Positions 50,539-63,728 of a stretch of 64,000 bases of DNA are shown piece by piece. Origin of the DNA: Eleginops maclovinus (lineage: Eukaryota; Chordata; Actinopteri; Perciformes; Eleginopidae); the NCBI RefSeq assembly GCF_036324505.1, contig NC_086366.1:19670927-19734926 (forward strand), written 5' to 3'. Both the position numbers and the translations under genes were made by a program. Under the pieces are notes generated by a model. That model made no database searches and was not told where the DNA came from. It was given only the letters and a program-made list of their open reading frames with translations. Position 1 is the stretch's first letter; each line of letters begins with the position of its first letter.

Positions 50539-53500
50539 CCTGCAACAGTGAAATATACTGGCTAATACTTAAATGTAAATTGCTTGTCAATATCCTGCAC
50601 TTTAGCCTCATCACTGAGACTGCAGGCTCCTTAGTTTAATGTGAGTTTGGAATATCTTAAATTAGATATTAGCTATTCAAAAATTGTAGTACTTGAGAGA
50701 AAGGTGATACTGCTTGAGGTCTAGAAATTATATACTATCTGTGGATCACATTTATTTATAATATTTCCAATTTGACAAATCATAGCGATGTAGAGGCTCA
50801 TAGAGGCTGTTGGGTTATGAAAAGTAGGAGGGAATCAGGGAGAGGAATAGTAATAGCTGTTCAGATAAAGGTGAGCAAATCCTTCATGGTTGAAAAAAAA
50901 ACATTAAAATAATTGAGGTTGTTTTGCATTGTATTTTATGTATTTACAACATCTTTATAACTTAGGTTCAACAGGGACATTTATTTTTGACTATTGCAGA
51001 GCCATGGTTAGCCACTAGGACAAATCAACAGCAAGGCCGACTTGGGTACAGATTACATTAGTGATGTTATCTATTACAGGCAATGTTGTTGCAATTTTAC
51101 CACCTACACCATCTAGAGGTGGGTGTCAGAGCTGCAGTTTCTCCTGTCTTGCAGATTCCCTCTAGTTAATCCGAAACTGCACTGCTAGGTGTTTAGGTCT
51201 GAGACTGACCATGCCATTGGATAATAGCTTGGCATTAGGTTCTTTACATTAATGGCAATGTTTGTCCTTGTGACAGTAAAATAACTACTGATTCAGTATT
51301 TCTTTGCCATAGATGTAGATGAATAGAGACCATAGAACATTCATTTTAAATGCATTATTTAATAACCAATGAAAATGTACCAGTCACCTTAGGAATATTA
51401 TATTTAAATAGTTTTAGCATGTAGGTCCTTTCAATAGTTAATACATTAAACTAACAGAAAGACTTTTCAAAGCACCGACTACAATACTTACACTTGTGTT
51501 TATCAGCGGTTGTCCTCATTGTCATTCCAGTGAATTAATACCCTTGGTAAGAGGGAATTTTCCCCTCTATTATGCTGCCTTGGCTGAGTTTGAATCACCA
51601 AGCTCATCTGTTTTGCCTGAAGTAGTCAAAGCGAGGGAAAAAAAACAGCTGTCTAGTCAGTAAAGGGATGCCTTGCCAGTTGAGCTGTGAAATCCACACA
51701 AGCAAGCAGGATAATCGCTTCCACCTAGACCATATCCTGGGATGGAAATGCAGATAGTTCCATGAACACATCTTCGACCTAACAGGGTGTAATTTAATGT
51801 GACAGTAGCTTAGTGTATAATGTGGTATCCCAAAACATTGACATTGGCACTAAAGGTAGATGTTGCTTTTTCTTGAAGGGGAATTTTTACCAACATTAGG
51901 TAATGTCAGACTATGCTTCATTTATATACACAAATAATGTACATAATGTTCAGATTTACTCAGCCTCCAGAAATAAAACATAATGCTAGCTGGGGAATCA
52001 ACAGAAATGGATAAACTTGTATTTCCACTTCCCAATCCAATTCCTCCAACTTGTACCATCAGTGCTATCTGCCAGTTTATCTTCCATGTGGCAGCTTCTG
52101 TCCGGTTAGGTAATTGTTGTTCTACAGCACATTGCTACAGACTGGGCAAAGGAAGCGTGGCCAGATTCTGTGCTTCCCCCTTTAGCAGATGCTGTGACAA
52201 AAGCCACATGGCTGTGGTCCCTCCTCTTAGCAGTTTTCTTTGCTGCATTTTCAGGGTTCACTGTACATTTACTTGTGTTATACCAAGTATACACTAGTAA
52301 AACATTTATTTCTAAAACATTTTTGTGGAACTTAGTTTCAGTAATGTCAGCAGTCGTGTATGTTTTACAGTAGATGCACTTTTTGAATTTCATTGAGCAT
52401 GTGTATTCAGGTGTAAATACTTTAGATACGTTGGTTGCTGTCGTTTTACAGTAGTGTTTTTTTTTACTTGGCTTTTTAACCACTGACACAATGTTCACCA
52501 TGAACAACAGTTTGACTATTTCTAAGCAACAGACTTCTTGTTTATTTGACTAGACGCCACTGTAGGTATAGATGACCTGCCTTTAATTTCTATGGACTTA
52601 TTTTGGATGAGATATGAGATACTTTTTTTCAAGTGTCTTTATCAGCACAAATCCTTTTAATCAGTTTGAAATCACAGAGGTTGCAAAGTTTTTTCCCTTT
52701 ACTTTGAATGAATCACCTCATGGGAAAGTTGTTTTTGCCACTAGGAAAGATTACCTGTGAGCACTCTGTGTGTCTCTCTCACCAGCTGCGACATGTAAAA
52801 AGACCTGAAGCGTTAATTCACGAGGCCCACTTAGACACACAGAAGAGCGCCCTGCATGCAGAAACTTGCTCTGAGACACAGGCTCTGCCGCAACCTTGAA
52901 CTCTCCCTGCCACTGTGAGAGCCACCACTTATCCCCACAGTGGTGAGATCAGAACCTGCAGGCTTTTATGGGGAGGGCTATGTGGGCAAACCTTGGGTTG
53001 AAATCCATTCCTTCATTATTCTAATTTGATGAACTATTTGTATTAAATTATTGAATATAAAGACTCAAACAGAACCCAATCAATGTTGCCTCATTTTTTA
53101 AATCAAAACACATTTAATTACACTATGTCTATAATTTCTTGGTGTTTAGGTGCAAATCCGACAGTCACCTCATACCAACAGGGTCAAGGTATCAAAGATT
53201 GAGTAGTCGATACCGATATCAGTTTCGTGATTAGCATTTCCATACCACAGTAAACAATTCAGAGACATTATTAAGTCTTAAACATACAAACAATTGCTAC
53301 AGTTTGCATACTTGTTGTCAGGAGGCTTAACAAATCAGTTCAATTCTATTTTATTTGCTGTGGAAACTCTATTTATTCAAGTTAAAAAGGACCACATTTT
53401 TCTGCATCGGAACACTTCATAGCAACGTTATAATTTACCTTGACCCGATGTTACTATGAGGAGCATTTAATCAACCTGCATGAAACCTTGCTGGACCATC

Positions 53501-56500
53501 TTTCAAAATGGATTTGTTGTGAGTTAACTGCGTTTCAAACACCTTTTCTATCATCCATGAAGAGCCACGAGTTTCAGGCCCTGACAGTACTCAGATCAGT
53601 ACTGTAGAAATACGAATAACATATCAGATTACGAATTTTGTCGTTGACTTGTTACAAAATGATCGGTTCTCATGACATGCCTCACCACTACTGCATAAAA
53701 GTTCATTTTTGTTTGGCAGGTAAACATGATCCAAAGATGTTCACCAGTCAAAACAGCCTGACAAACTGTTGTTTTTTAGGACAGTCCTATCAGGAATCAA
53801 GGCCAATAGTTTAGCTGAATTGTTTGTTTTTCCTGGATGATGGTATCTAACTAATATCTAAGATATATCTGTATCATGTGATGTTATGTTTTTGTCCTTC
53901 TGGGAAATGTCAGGCAGATGATACATTTTTAGAGGTCACATATTTTCTGCACCATGATCCCCCAATGCTTCCCCCCCACCACACACTTTTCCCTTGGTTC
54001 GAGTCTGTGAGAGCTCTGCAGTGTTTTCTGTGTCCGTCTCTGCCAGCACCGGTCTGCACAGACCTTATTTGGAATGTCAGAACTGATAGGAGTGGGAGTC
54101 AAACAAAGCTTCCCACTCATTTATTTTGTCTTCTTACTTTCTAGCTGCAGCAGTCCCTTTTCAAATCCATCTAGCACAGGATTGTTTTAGAGCATGAGTG
54201 CGGTGTGACTGCTGTCCTGTCAAATATGTGTTTGTAATTTCAGTGAAAGCTGAGCGAGATGACAAAACTCAACAACCCTTATCAACTAGTGGATTTGTCC
54301 AAGCTTTCTCCATTGGAGCGGTTTAAAACACTAAATGTGTTTCCCCTCTCTAAAAGCATGAGGCTTATCAAGGCCTGGCTGAGTGAGGCCGCATTAGCAC
54401 AGCATTAACCACTCAGCCCACGTTTCCCACGGGATATAAAATGGATCCTTGTTTCATTGGGAAATCACCACAGCAATGCTGCTAAAGAGCACTTTGCTGC
54501 AATGGCATCAGATATTGACAAATATTGTTTCCTGATTTGGAACTGCAGTCACTGTGCTTATAAGGGATCATCTAGCAATTCATAATTCAAATGGCTGAGT
54601 GATAACACATAAACTACTCATAAGTACTGAATATGGTACAAGATTATTTCATCAATAGTTGCTGCAATTTTTAAATAATGCACACTAGAGAGATGACTGG
54701 CTATGGGCTAGTGAAGCTATGATTCTTTCTTGGGGCCAGAGATATGACTGGAAATGCTCTGGACTGTGTTGCTCAACTCAGCAGTGGCACTGTTGGCTCT
54801 CACCGTGCCGCAGCTGCATACTGAAGAGCAGCCAGATGTTGGAGATGGTGAAATGAGCCCAGCGAGCAGGAAACGGCTCTGCATGCCATAGGACTCGTCT
54901 TTGAAAACAGGAAGGGAACATGTTCCCTGCTTATGGGCCTTTTCCTGTGGCATGACCGGAGGCAGGCCTTGTGTTTGACAGTTACTGGGAAAAAGGTACT
55001 TGGTGGTTGAATGGCAATGGCCTTTTAAGGATACAAACATTCTCGGAGAGCTTTCAACCTGTTGAACAAAGGATTTGTTTTAGCAGAAGAATGAAAACAT
55101 TAGATTTTCCACTATTTTATATGGACTAATTTCCCCATGTTTTTCTCACCTCTGTATTCAACACATTGTTGAGTTCTGTGATTAAAAACACAAATAACCT
55201 TTGGAAATTGAATGTGTCAACCCATTTTTTCTAACTGTACGCTACCTAAATGCCCATTCTTTTAGTGCCGTTATTACCTTCTGTAATATAATAAGTATTT
55301 ATAACGTCCAAGGTATTTGAGGATTACATTATTTCATGCTCACAGTGACCTCTGGTGTCTGCAGGGATTGATTTCTCACCCCTAGGCCTTTGCTGTTAAG
55401 AATAATTTAATGTTCTGCTTCATGTAAAACTTCTCACACCCTCAAGCAGTTTCCCAGCCTACAAATAGTTAATCTTATGCCACTGGCATGTAAGTGCGCA
55501 TACAGTATACCAATTTCAAGAAACACGTCGTCATGGTAGATGCATCATGTCCTTTAATTTTCAGTTAAGCGCTTTAGATGTGGATTTAAACAGTGAGAGC
55601 TGAAAGAGGGTGTTTCCAGCTCATAGTTTAATGCAGAAATTAGTGTTTAAGATAACTGTATAAAACCCTTTGCGTTACAGTGGTGGCTTAACTATATGTA
55701 GTTGGAAGGAAGAAGCTGTATGGTAATGTGTGACTCGCTCTGGGCTTGTTAAATGGTGGGGCGTCTTCCTGCCCATAGCCTTTCTCTCTCATACGATGAC
55801 TAAGTGAAGACAAAGCTGTCTTCAATAGGAAAAAAGATCAGGATGTGGCAGTTAAACCTGGAAAAGATTTTTCAGTGTGCTCAACAAGTTAGGGCCAGTG
55901 CGTTCGAACACATCCTGTAGTTTCCCACTTTAAATCATTTATTGAAGGGATCCTTTTTCCGAAGGAGCCACAGTGATGCGTGCTGCATGGGTTTGTTCCT
56001 GAGTCCTGGGAGCCCTCAGTCCTCCCCGGTAAATGTCTCTGTGGTTAAGAATGACATGTAGATGAGAGGCGACAGCAGTGTCAGGAGCTCTGTGAGCCAC
56101 ATGGCCATGGGTGATGTGATGTGACGGCTTGTCACTGCAATGTTGGTGACCTGTGGTACGTCTGCAGTGGCGTGGCCTAGCTGGTGCTGCAGTGATGCCT
56201 TGACAGATTCGGCCTACCCCCTCCCACACACACACTCACACACCCCATATTTGTTCCCAGGATCACTTCACTGCTATCCTGTCATCCTGGTTATCTGAGG
56301 CCTACAGGAACCACAGCTCTTGAACTCTCCCTGACATGATTATATACTTCATGTACAATTGGCCATTCGATATCTGACAATCAATAATAATTTGTGTGTT
56401 AAATAATTAACAGGGGGGGGGGGTTAGCGGTTGTCAAGCTCTTTTGAAATTATTACTGCACGAAAAGACTACATATCACATTCACCAATGCTAAATTATA

Positions 56501-59500
56501 AGATTTGAAGACCTTTAAATTAAACTAAATGGAAGGAGGACATACAACATATTAATGAGGCAGAGAAGACCAATGATCACTTTTGTGGCTATGATTTTTC
56601 TCAATAGTATACACATTATTACGGAATACAATATTTTGAATTGTTGCTATTGAACCATTAATATCCTTAGACCTGTCCATACTCGAAGTATTGGCCCAAA
56701 TGTGAATAAAAACTAAAAGGAAAACTATGTTTTAAAAAAGTTGATTGAATAATGTTTATTCAAATTAAAATCAGTTTTTACGATGAATCAAACAATCCAA
56801 CAGCAGTCTACTATCAGTTCAGAACTGTCCGTGTTGCAATGAGGGGCCCTACATATTTCCTTCTGGGGTCCATGCATATTTCTTCCTCCTTGCCCCGGGG
56901 ACAGCACATTAAACTCATCTGCTTGATTCTGAACAAAGCACATGCCAAAGCAAGAGCTGATTGGAATGCCGGCTTTTACACTTTGCATTTGGATAATGGA
57001 GAGCTGATATTTAAATGGGAAGTGTCTCCAACATGATTTCTTCTTTGTGTGTAAGCTGCGTTTTATTAAAATAGCAAGTTTCTCCATGGAGTGTTGGAGC
57101 TGAGCTACATTAACTGTTAAAAAAATCTGCCTTCAGTAAACATAATGGATGATTTCTCTTCAAAGGAGCTCTTATCATCTCTTCCCATTTCCCAGAGGCT
57201 GCCACAAAGCTGCTTCTCTTTTTTTCTCCCTGCTGCCGCTGCTGCTCATCCTTCCCTCCTGCCTGCTCTCTGGAGGGCAGCCTCAATCTAATACAACTGT
57301 GTCAGGAAGTGCAGGGATGCAAAGTGCTGATGAGCCAAAAGTAGCCCACCTCTGCAGTGTGCTGCTTTGTCCCAACACGCTCCAGCCTGATTAGGGAAGC
57401 ACACCATGAACCTACCCTTGTATCCCTGTGCAACCTTATGGCACATGCCCTATAAAACAGATTAAATATGTTTCATTTGTTAGGGGAATATGATGAGTGT
57501 ATGCCCAGTGTTTTTAGTTATAAACACTTTTTTTGTAATTTACTGTGTAAAAACCATAAAGCCTACCAGTGGTATCATTTTGTCAGCCATTAATCATCCC
57601 CAAAACCTTGCAAAGATATTTTAATTTAATGCCAAAAGTAGCTGCCAAGATTTCCATGAGGCAGCTATCTAATATCCCTGCCACACATTGCATCAATAGA
57701 TATCTAGTTCAGTAGTTCCTGCTGGATTATCAAAAAACCACCTATATATGCTGGTGTGGCACATTTTTTTACATACACGTTCAGCTGTTTGTTGCTGCTT
57801 TAGTGTTAAGTTATTCTTAGCGCTAGGCACATATTGTCTTTTAAATTAAAACTTCAAGGCAAAAATCTTAAAGCTTATTATAAACTACAACTACAATGCT
57901 GTTTTTATGGCATCTAATCTAGATTATTCTGGATCATTTTTTTGTTTCGTAGTAGAAATACATGTGAACACCTCTCTCTTACCTGAAATGTGCTGAATTA
58001 AAGCCATGACTTGGTAACAAAAAGGGATTCAAAAACAACAATATTGGATACAGGAAAGAAAAAGCAGAGTCTGACATCCCCGCTGACCTGATTAAACTGG
58101 AACTATAAATTGCCTTGCGAATGAACATACTGTATCACAGCCTCGGCTGCCTTACCTCCCTTTCACATAATTAAACATTTCAAGTTATCCAGGATGTTTT
58201 AATTCAATTTCTCTGGATATAATATAATCGCTCACAGCTTAAGACGGCTAGTAGAGACCCTATAATTAAAATGAGCCCTTTACACTTTCTCAGCATTCTG
58301 CAAGTAGATAGCTGACTGTTGTATGGCAGCTGATCATTTGCACTGGTCTGAGGGCTCTTGTTTCTTATCTGGCAATAAAGAGCTGAAATCCCCTCTCGCA
58401 ACAGTATGCAACCTGCAGAACCACATAAATATTATGTATCCCTAGGAACACAATAGTCGTATTTATTCCTTTTATTTTTGGGGGCTGTTTTTTCCATGTC
58501 AAATGCCTAGAGGAGGGTTTATAACTCTCGCTGGAGCGGATTGCAACATGTTTCGGGGCTCTGGTGAGTAGATTAAAGGCTGGTGAGCTCGTTCTTTTTG
58601 TTGAGCCACACTCAAGCACAAAACCTTCGAACATTTGTAAACCTATACCCTTCAAGCATGCATGGCTCGGAGGACTGTGCCACTGGACTGACAGATGGTA
58701 CCAGGAGGCCTGGTGTTGCGTCCCTGTGATGGCACACCCGGAGCCCCATCCACAGTGCTCAGCATCACCACAATGCTCAGCTTGACACGAGCTAGCAGCC
58801 CTCCAGCTCCCAGGAATAGATAGCCTCTGTCGACAGGGCCAAGGTCAGGCTCCTCACTGCCACAGTCAAAGAGCATCGATAACCAGCATCGAAATGGTTA
58901 CGTTCAAAAGTGAAATCCATTCTGGTTTTACAAAGCTTATTTTCTCGGAAATTGTCCACAGTAAAAAGCACACTGTTGGATGGATTCCAAAAAACGTTGC
59001 ACCTCGTTAAAAACTTTTTAAAAACTGTGTTCTTTTCTCTTTCTTGTAGCTGTGAGATTCTTTTGTTGGCTTTGGTTTTTTAATAATAAAAACATATTTG
59101 TATCAAAGTTCTGCTTACTATAAATTGAACCCTGAAAGTGGGGAAGTTACGTATTAACAGCACAGAAAACTAATGCAAACACCATCCATCTTTAAGAATA
59201 TTAGTATATAACACATATGTTTAAACCTCTCATGCAGCAGGAGTCACTTTCAAAGTGATTCAGAGCTGCTAAGCTCATTAAATGTTAATCAAAAAATCTA
59301 TTTTCAGATCACATGGAGATCTGTCAAGAGGATTTCAGGCCAGCTAAGAGGCCACTGCTTCTGAGTGCTGCGTGAACATGATGGTCCTTTATTTGAAAAA
59401 TTATTTAAATCTTAAAGTATATGTTTTTTTGTACACAAATGAAGGGTGCACACATGACATTGATCTAACCTTGACCAAACCACGACTTCACTCCTTGAAA

Positions 59501-60138
59501 AGCTTTTGAATTTCAACGAAGACCTGCTCTTGACTTGAGTCCGTTTTATATGGCAAACAGGCAGTAGTGAGGCAACCCAGTCTCTCAATGGCTTTTTGCA
59601 ACGCATCCACTGTCGTCTGCATTATTCATGATGTGTTTTCTCAGACAGTGCCTTGAACCATGAGGAGTGCTCCTGTCTGTCTTCCACAGAAAGAACCCTC
59701 TGGTAGGGGAGAGAGTGTGCATGAGCTGCACACACTGGAGGGCCTGTTTTCATCTGCATTTGGAGGAAAACAGATGTCCAGTAGCCTATAGAGACGGACA
59801 ATGTTTAATGGTCTGGATCTCAGTGAAAATGGTGAAAAGGAGCTAGAGAATGAGACCTTTTGTAATGAACTCATGGACCATCTCCAAGTTAAAATTGTAT
59901 GTGTCTCTTTAATACTCCGTATAAGCTTGGCATCATCCATCCAGTCATTACATCATCTGAGAAGATTTCTTACTTTCTAGTTTCTGGTTAGAAACTTTTT
60001 TCTACTGAGGCATACTTTAGTGGCAAAGTACTTTTAAAACCAAAATAAAAGTTCTTCTCTTTCTAAAGTAATGCATTTTCCACTTCATTTTTATAAACAA
60101 AATGTAAAAAAAAAAAATATTAAAGAAGATGAATATAC

Positions 60139-60355
60139 CCTTAATCGTCCCACCGAGGGGAAATGTATGTTCTGCATTTGACCCATCCCAGTGTTAGGAG
60201 CAGTGGGCTGCTATTATGTACGGGGCCTGGGGAGCAGTTTAGGGAGTGGTCCCTTGCTCAGGGACACCTCGGTAGCACTTTTCTTCTTTTGGGGCTTGAA
60301 CCGGTGACCTTCAGGTTCCCAAGCCAAGTCCCTATGGACTTTGCCACCACCACCC
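60139..60355 (-). mobile_element. tRNA-derived SINE, antisense
   Basis: On the - strand it has a tRNA-like head with B box GGTTCAAGCCCC (60291-60302), a core matching that of the 39970 SINE (60248-60277, 'ctaccgaggtgtccctgagc'), then the segment that reads on the + strand as 'aaatgtatgttctgcatttg' and 'acccatcccagtgttaggag', a repeat seen in many teleosts. Confidence 0.75.
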
Positions 60356-62516
60356 AAAGTCAGGATAACACGTCACTAACAGAACCATATTTATTTGTAA
60401 GCCCATTAAGAACATTAAATGATACTGATATGGAGTAAGGTAATATATAACAAACTATTTGTCAACTTTTTTTGGTTTGGTTAAATTTGATTCTGTAGAT
60501 ATTTTAATACGGTTGTGAAAAAGGGACTATTTTAAGACTAACATATATTTAAGATTATTTAATGTAAACAATTGTTTGAATATTCCTTGTCTTTTGTATT
60601 TGGATGTATGACAGCACTGATTGTGAATCTTTTTAAATGTTCTGATGGCCAAAGATCTTTTAATGCACCCCCAGCTAGAGTTTTAAAACTAGGTTCTGCC
60701 TCCAGCTGCAGAAACAGCAGGGATAAAATATTCTGTAGTTGACAAAATAAAAGGAAACGCCTTGGTCACCCTTGCTTGACATTGACATTATTCACACACT
60801 CCAGCTCTCTTTTTATTTTTGTTGAATGCAATTTTTCTACCTTCACACGTGTTGTTAAAGAGCTCCAGCAAGTTCCAAGTGCAAAAAGATAGATGTACTG
60901 TATTTCCATGTGACCATTCATTTTATTTAAGTTCAAGAGAGAAAAACAACAACAGCTTCAAATAATAATTTGGAAAATGTTCTGCTCTAATGTGAAGTAC
61001 CACAGCTTCTACTTACCGTGCTAAATGCAAAGCCACTGCTGTGATGCTCCGAATAGAATTGATCATTTTAGTAACCCTCCCACTCTCAACATAATCATCA
61101 TCATCCATCCACATCGAGTCAATATGTGGAAACGCATACACTCTTATTAGCTTTAATAAAGGAGGCTTGGTGAATCACAGATGTGTTTGTATGTATGATT
61201 AAAATGTGAAGATGTATCTCTGAACAATTGTTCAGAGCATTAGCAACAGTAATACAGACACAAACCGAGTGGAAATGTAGTGAACTGCAGGATGCACTCC
61301 AAACCCTCAGGCTATGAATCATCTTAATGTAGTGTGTGCCAGCAGGTGGAAATGACTCAAATGTGTTCCCACTGTGAAATATGCAACACACTTCTCTCCT
61401 GTCTGTGCTCAGGTTGGTGTGCAATCCAAGCCTTAGTTTCCATGCAGGCGCTACATTAAAAGATACACCGATAATCCGTCTTTTTTATATGTACACAACC
61501 CTGTGCCTGTTATTACTACCAGCGAGAACATTTATAGACTCACATGAAGGAAAAAGCTCCATTGTTTTGTTGACATAAAAATCATCTGCTCCTCAAAATA
61601 TAAATAATCTATTTCTGATATGATAACATACACATTTTGTTTGGGTGTTTAATGCTTCAGTTTTATGGAGATGTTACTGAGTGGTTACAGCTATTAGTCA
61701 TGGGTATATGCTCATTACCTTAAATGAAGACAACCAGATAGGACAAAAGGAAGTCAGATTTCTGCAGCAGCATGTTAAGCAGAATCTCAGCCACAAAGGA
61801 GAAACTCCGCTATCTAACAAAGGACAATGGAAGAAAAAAATAATGTATGCAAATGAGGGAAACAAAGACCCTATTCTTCTCTCTGCGGTCTGTCGACTGT
61901 ATTAGATTTCTAGTTATCTTTACAGCCCATCCTCTGCACCCCATCTCAATTTTATCAAAACACTTTGCCTCATCCGTGCATGAAAAGTGTTTAATAAAAC
62001 AATAATTTAAACATAAAGTATTATCTGAAGACATCTGATTTTTACCAGGTAACATGACTGGGTGATTTATGTCAGAATAAAGCATTTTAGACACCACTGG
62101 TTTAAAGTCAAAAGTTATTCCAGTGAATAAAACACTGTCTATTAATAAAAGTAATCTTCCTAAATGTCCCAAGCTGGCCTAGTATGCAGCATCTTTAGGC
62201 CTGGGAGCAAATTGTGAAATTGAATTAATTTACATGGTGATACTCTGAGCTGGATGTAAAATGTAATGCATCCACTCTATCACCACAATTCAAAGTGGCT
62301 CACTAGACAGCTTTTGAATCAAGTGTAGAAATTAAAAACCTTGTTAGGAAAATGTTTCCTTGTGGGTACGTCTTCTATTAAAATTCAGACTCCATTACCG
62401 TGGAGATCTTTTTTGAAAAACACTTATCCTGTAAATAATATATTAATGTAATGAATATGAGATATCAAGTATTTTCTGAAGTATTTCTAAATCTCCATTC
62501 TGTTATGTCTTTTCAG

Positions 62517-63728
62517 CTTCAAGGATCTTTGCGCCGGAAAATTGAGGGCCATGCACCAGGACATGCATCAAAGCAGAATGGGCTCTCGTGTGGTTTCTCT
62601 GGATCTGACTTTAAGCGGGTCCGTATGGATACCAATGGCCTGGGACATGGGCCCTGCAACCATAACTTAACCCAGTCTCACTCTCTGCAAGGCGCATCAA
62701 CCATGGGCATGCAGAGGAAGAATTACATGATGCCCCATGGAGTGGGGTCAGACATATTCAACATGACCCTGAAAGAAATGAAAAAAGAGCCCATTGAGGT
62801 GCAGTCTTGTGGCCAGTCGAATGCAGAAATGATCTTTGACTTCAAAGATGAAGGTGGTGGTCAGATTGACCCAGACCTCCAGGATCTTTTTGACGAACTG
62901 ACAAAGACCGTGCCAACGCTAAATGACCTGGAGTTTGAGAAGATGCTGAAGCAGGATGATACATTTGGTATGGACCTTGGCCGGCCAAACTCGGCAGGAG
63001 CAGCAGGGAATCTGTGTTCCCCAATGGATAAGCCCATAAAGTTGGAGCACTCCCCAGATTTTGGCCCAGTTCACGGTGGCTCGCCACAGCTTCGACCAGC
63101 CTCAGCGGGACCCTCTTTCACGTTGACCAGCACCCCTACTACCAACTCGTCGCAGAAAGCTAACACTCAGGCAGGACACCCAAGAGCTCTGCCCTGCTGG
63201 CCAGAAATATCCCACGCAGAGCAGCTGAAGCAGATGGCAGCAAACCAGCAACAGCCAAGCACTCTGCTCCACCACCTCCATCAAACTCCTCCGGCAGGAT
63301 TGACCAACTGGGCTCCCGCAATGAGTACCCACTCCTCCACCAGCGCCTTCCCCCAGGACAAGGTCTCCAGCCTGGCCCAGCTTAACCAGCAGAGGATTGG
63401 CCCTCAAAGTAAAGGGATCAACAACTGCCTCTTCAAGTCGAATGGCCACAATGGCTCTCATCATTTGGACATGAAGGTTCTCAGCACCAAACCCACTTTG
63501 CACTTCAGCCCTAAAGCACCCCATTCTGTCAGCCAACCGATGCCCATCATGGCGACCTCGGTGAAGGCATCAGCCCAGCAGCCGCAACAGTTGCCATCGA
63601 CCGTCCAGAATCAGCCCCATCCATCCCTCCACTTTCAGAACCAGCAGATCTCCACGTCAGGGACTCTCTGCCTGCCACCCAAGCCGGTTCCATCAGGGCT
63701 GCCATTCAAATTAGCACAACAGCGACAG
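62517..63728 (+). CDS. maml2: maml2 exon 2: acidic p300-type region and conserved MAML2 blocks
   Basis: Acceptor 'gtcttttcag', donor 'cgacag|gtaaga'; 404 codons, phase 0 at both ends (residues 138-541). An in-frame ATG upstream at 62451 is intronic. In order: LQGSLRRK; a basic stretch FKRVRMD; SDIFNMTLKEMKKEPIEV, like human LFNMGLKEVKKEPGE; the acidic DPDLQDLFDELTKTVPTLND, equivalent to the p300-binding region; KQDDTFGMDLG; GSPQLRPASAGPSF; RALPCWPEISHAEQLKQMAA; TNWAP. The second half is Gln/Pro/Ser-rich but lacks the long polyglutamine tracts that human MAML2 carries in this exon. Confidence 0.95.

Larger units (their letters stand above)
35756..62516 (+). other. maml2: maml2 intron 1
   Basis: A 26.8-kb intron running from donor gtgagt to acceptor 'gtcttttcag'. 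It holds a sense SINE (39970-40319), a G-quadruplex motif (44479-44503), an antisense retroposon tail (46779-46862), an hAT element with a long ORF (to 48840), a TIR element (50180-50538), a G11 run (56413-56423) and an antisense SINE (60139-60355). Complex sequence at 56780-57030 is a candidate conserved element. A possible repeat-A scrap lies near 35838-35980, ending 'gttaattgcggccctac'. The rest is AT-rich DNA without a recognised feature. Confidence 0.9.
35345..63728 (+). other. maml2: maml2 gene, exons 1-2 (mastermind-like 2), 3' part beyond the window
   Basis: Two exons join in phase 0 to 541 codons. The N-terminal helix NAIVERLRARIELCRRHH...TSDREHESTLHLLNIVQQG is much closer to MAML2 than to MAML1 or MAML3, and exon 2 keeps the MAML2-type blocks LQGSLRRK, DPDLQDLFDELT, GSPQLRPASAGPSF and SHAEQLKQMAANQQQ. 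Maml2 is a nuclear co-activator: the N-terminal helix packs on the Notch intracellular domain/RBPJ complex and the acidic region recruits p300/CBP. Human MAML2 is about 1150 aa, so roughly half the protein lies beyond the window. The 26.8-kb intron 1 is the site of the human CRTC1-MAML2 tumour breakpoints. Confidence 0.94.

Noticed and set aside
53160..53240. A repeat relic suggested by 'gtagtcgataccgatatcag'
   Set aside because: Similar wording occurs in some fish repeats but too little matches to define an element.
62451..62516. ATG at 62451 as a maml2 start
   Set aside because: The 22 codons before the acceptor at 62516 are intronic; exon 2 joins exon 1 in phase 0 and resumes at LQGSLRRK as in human MAML2.
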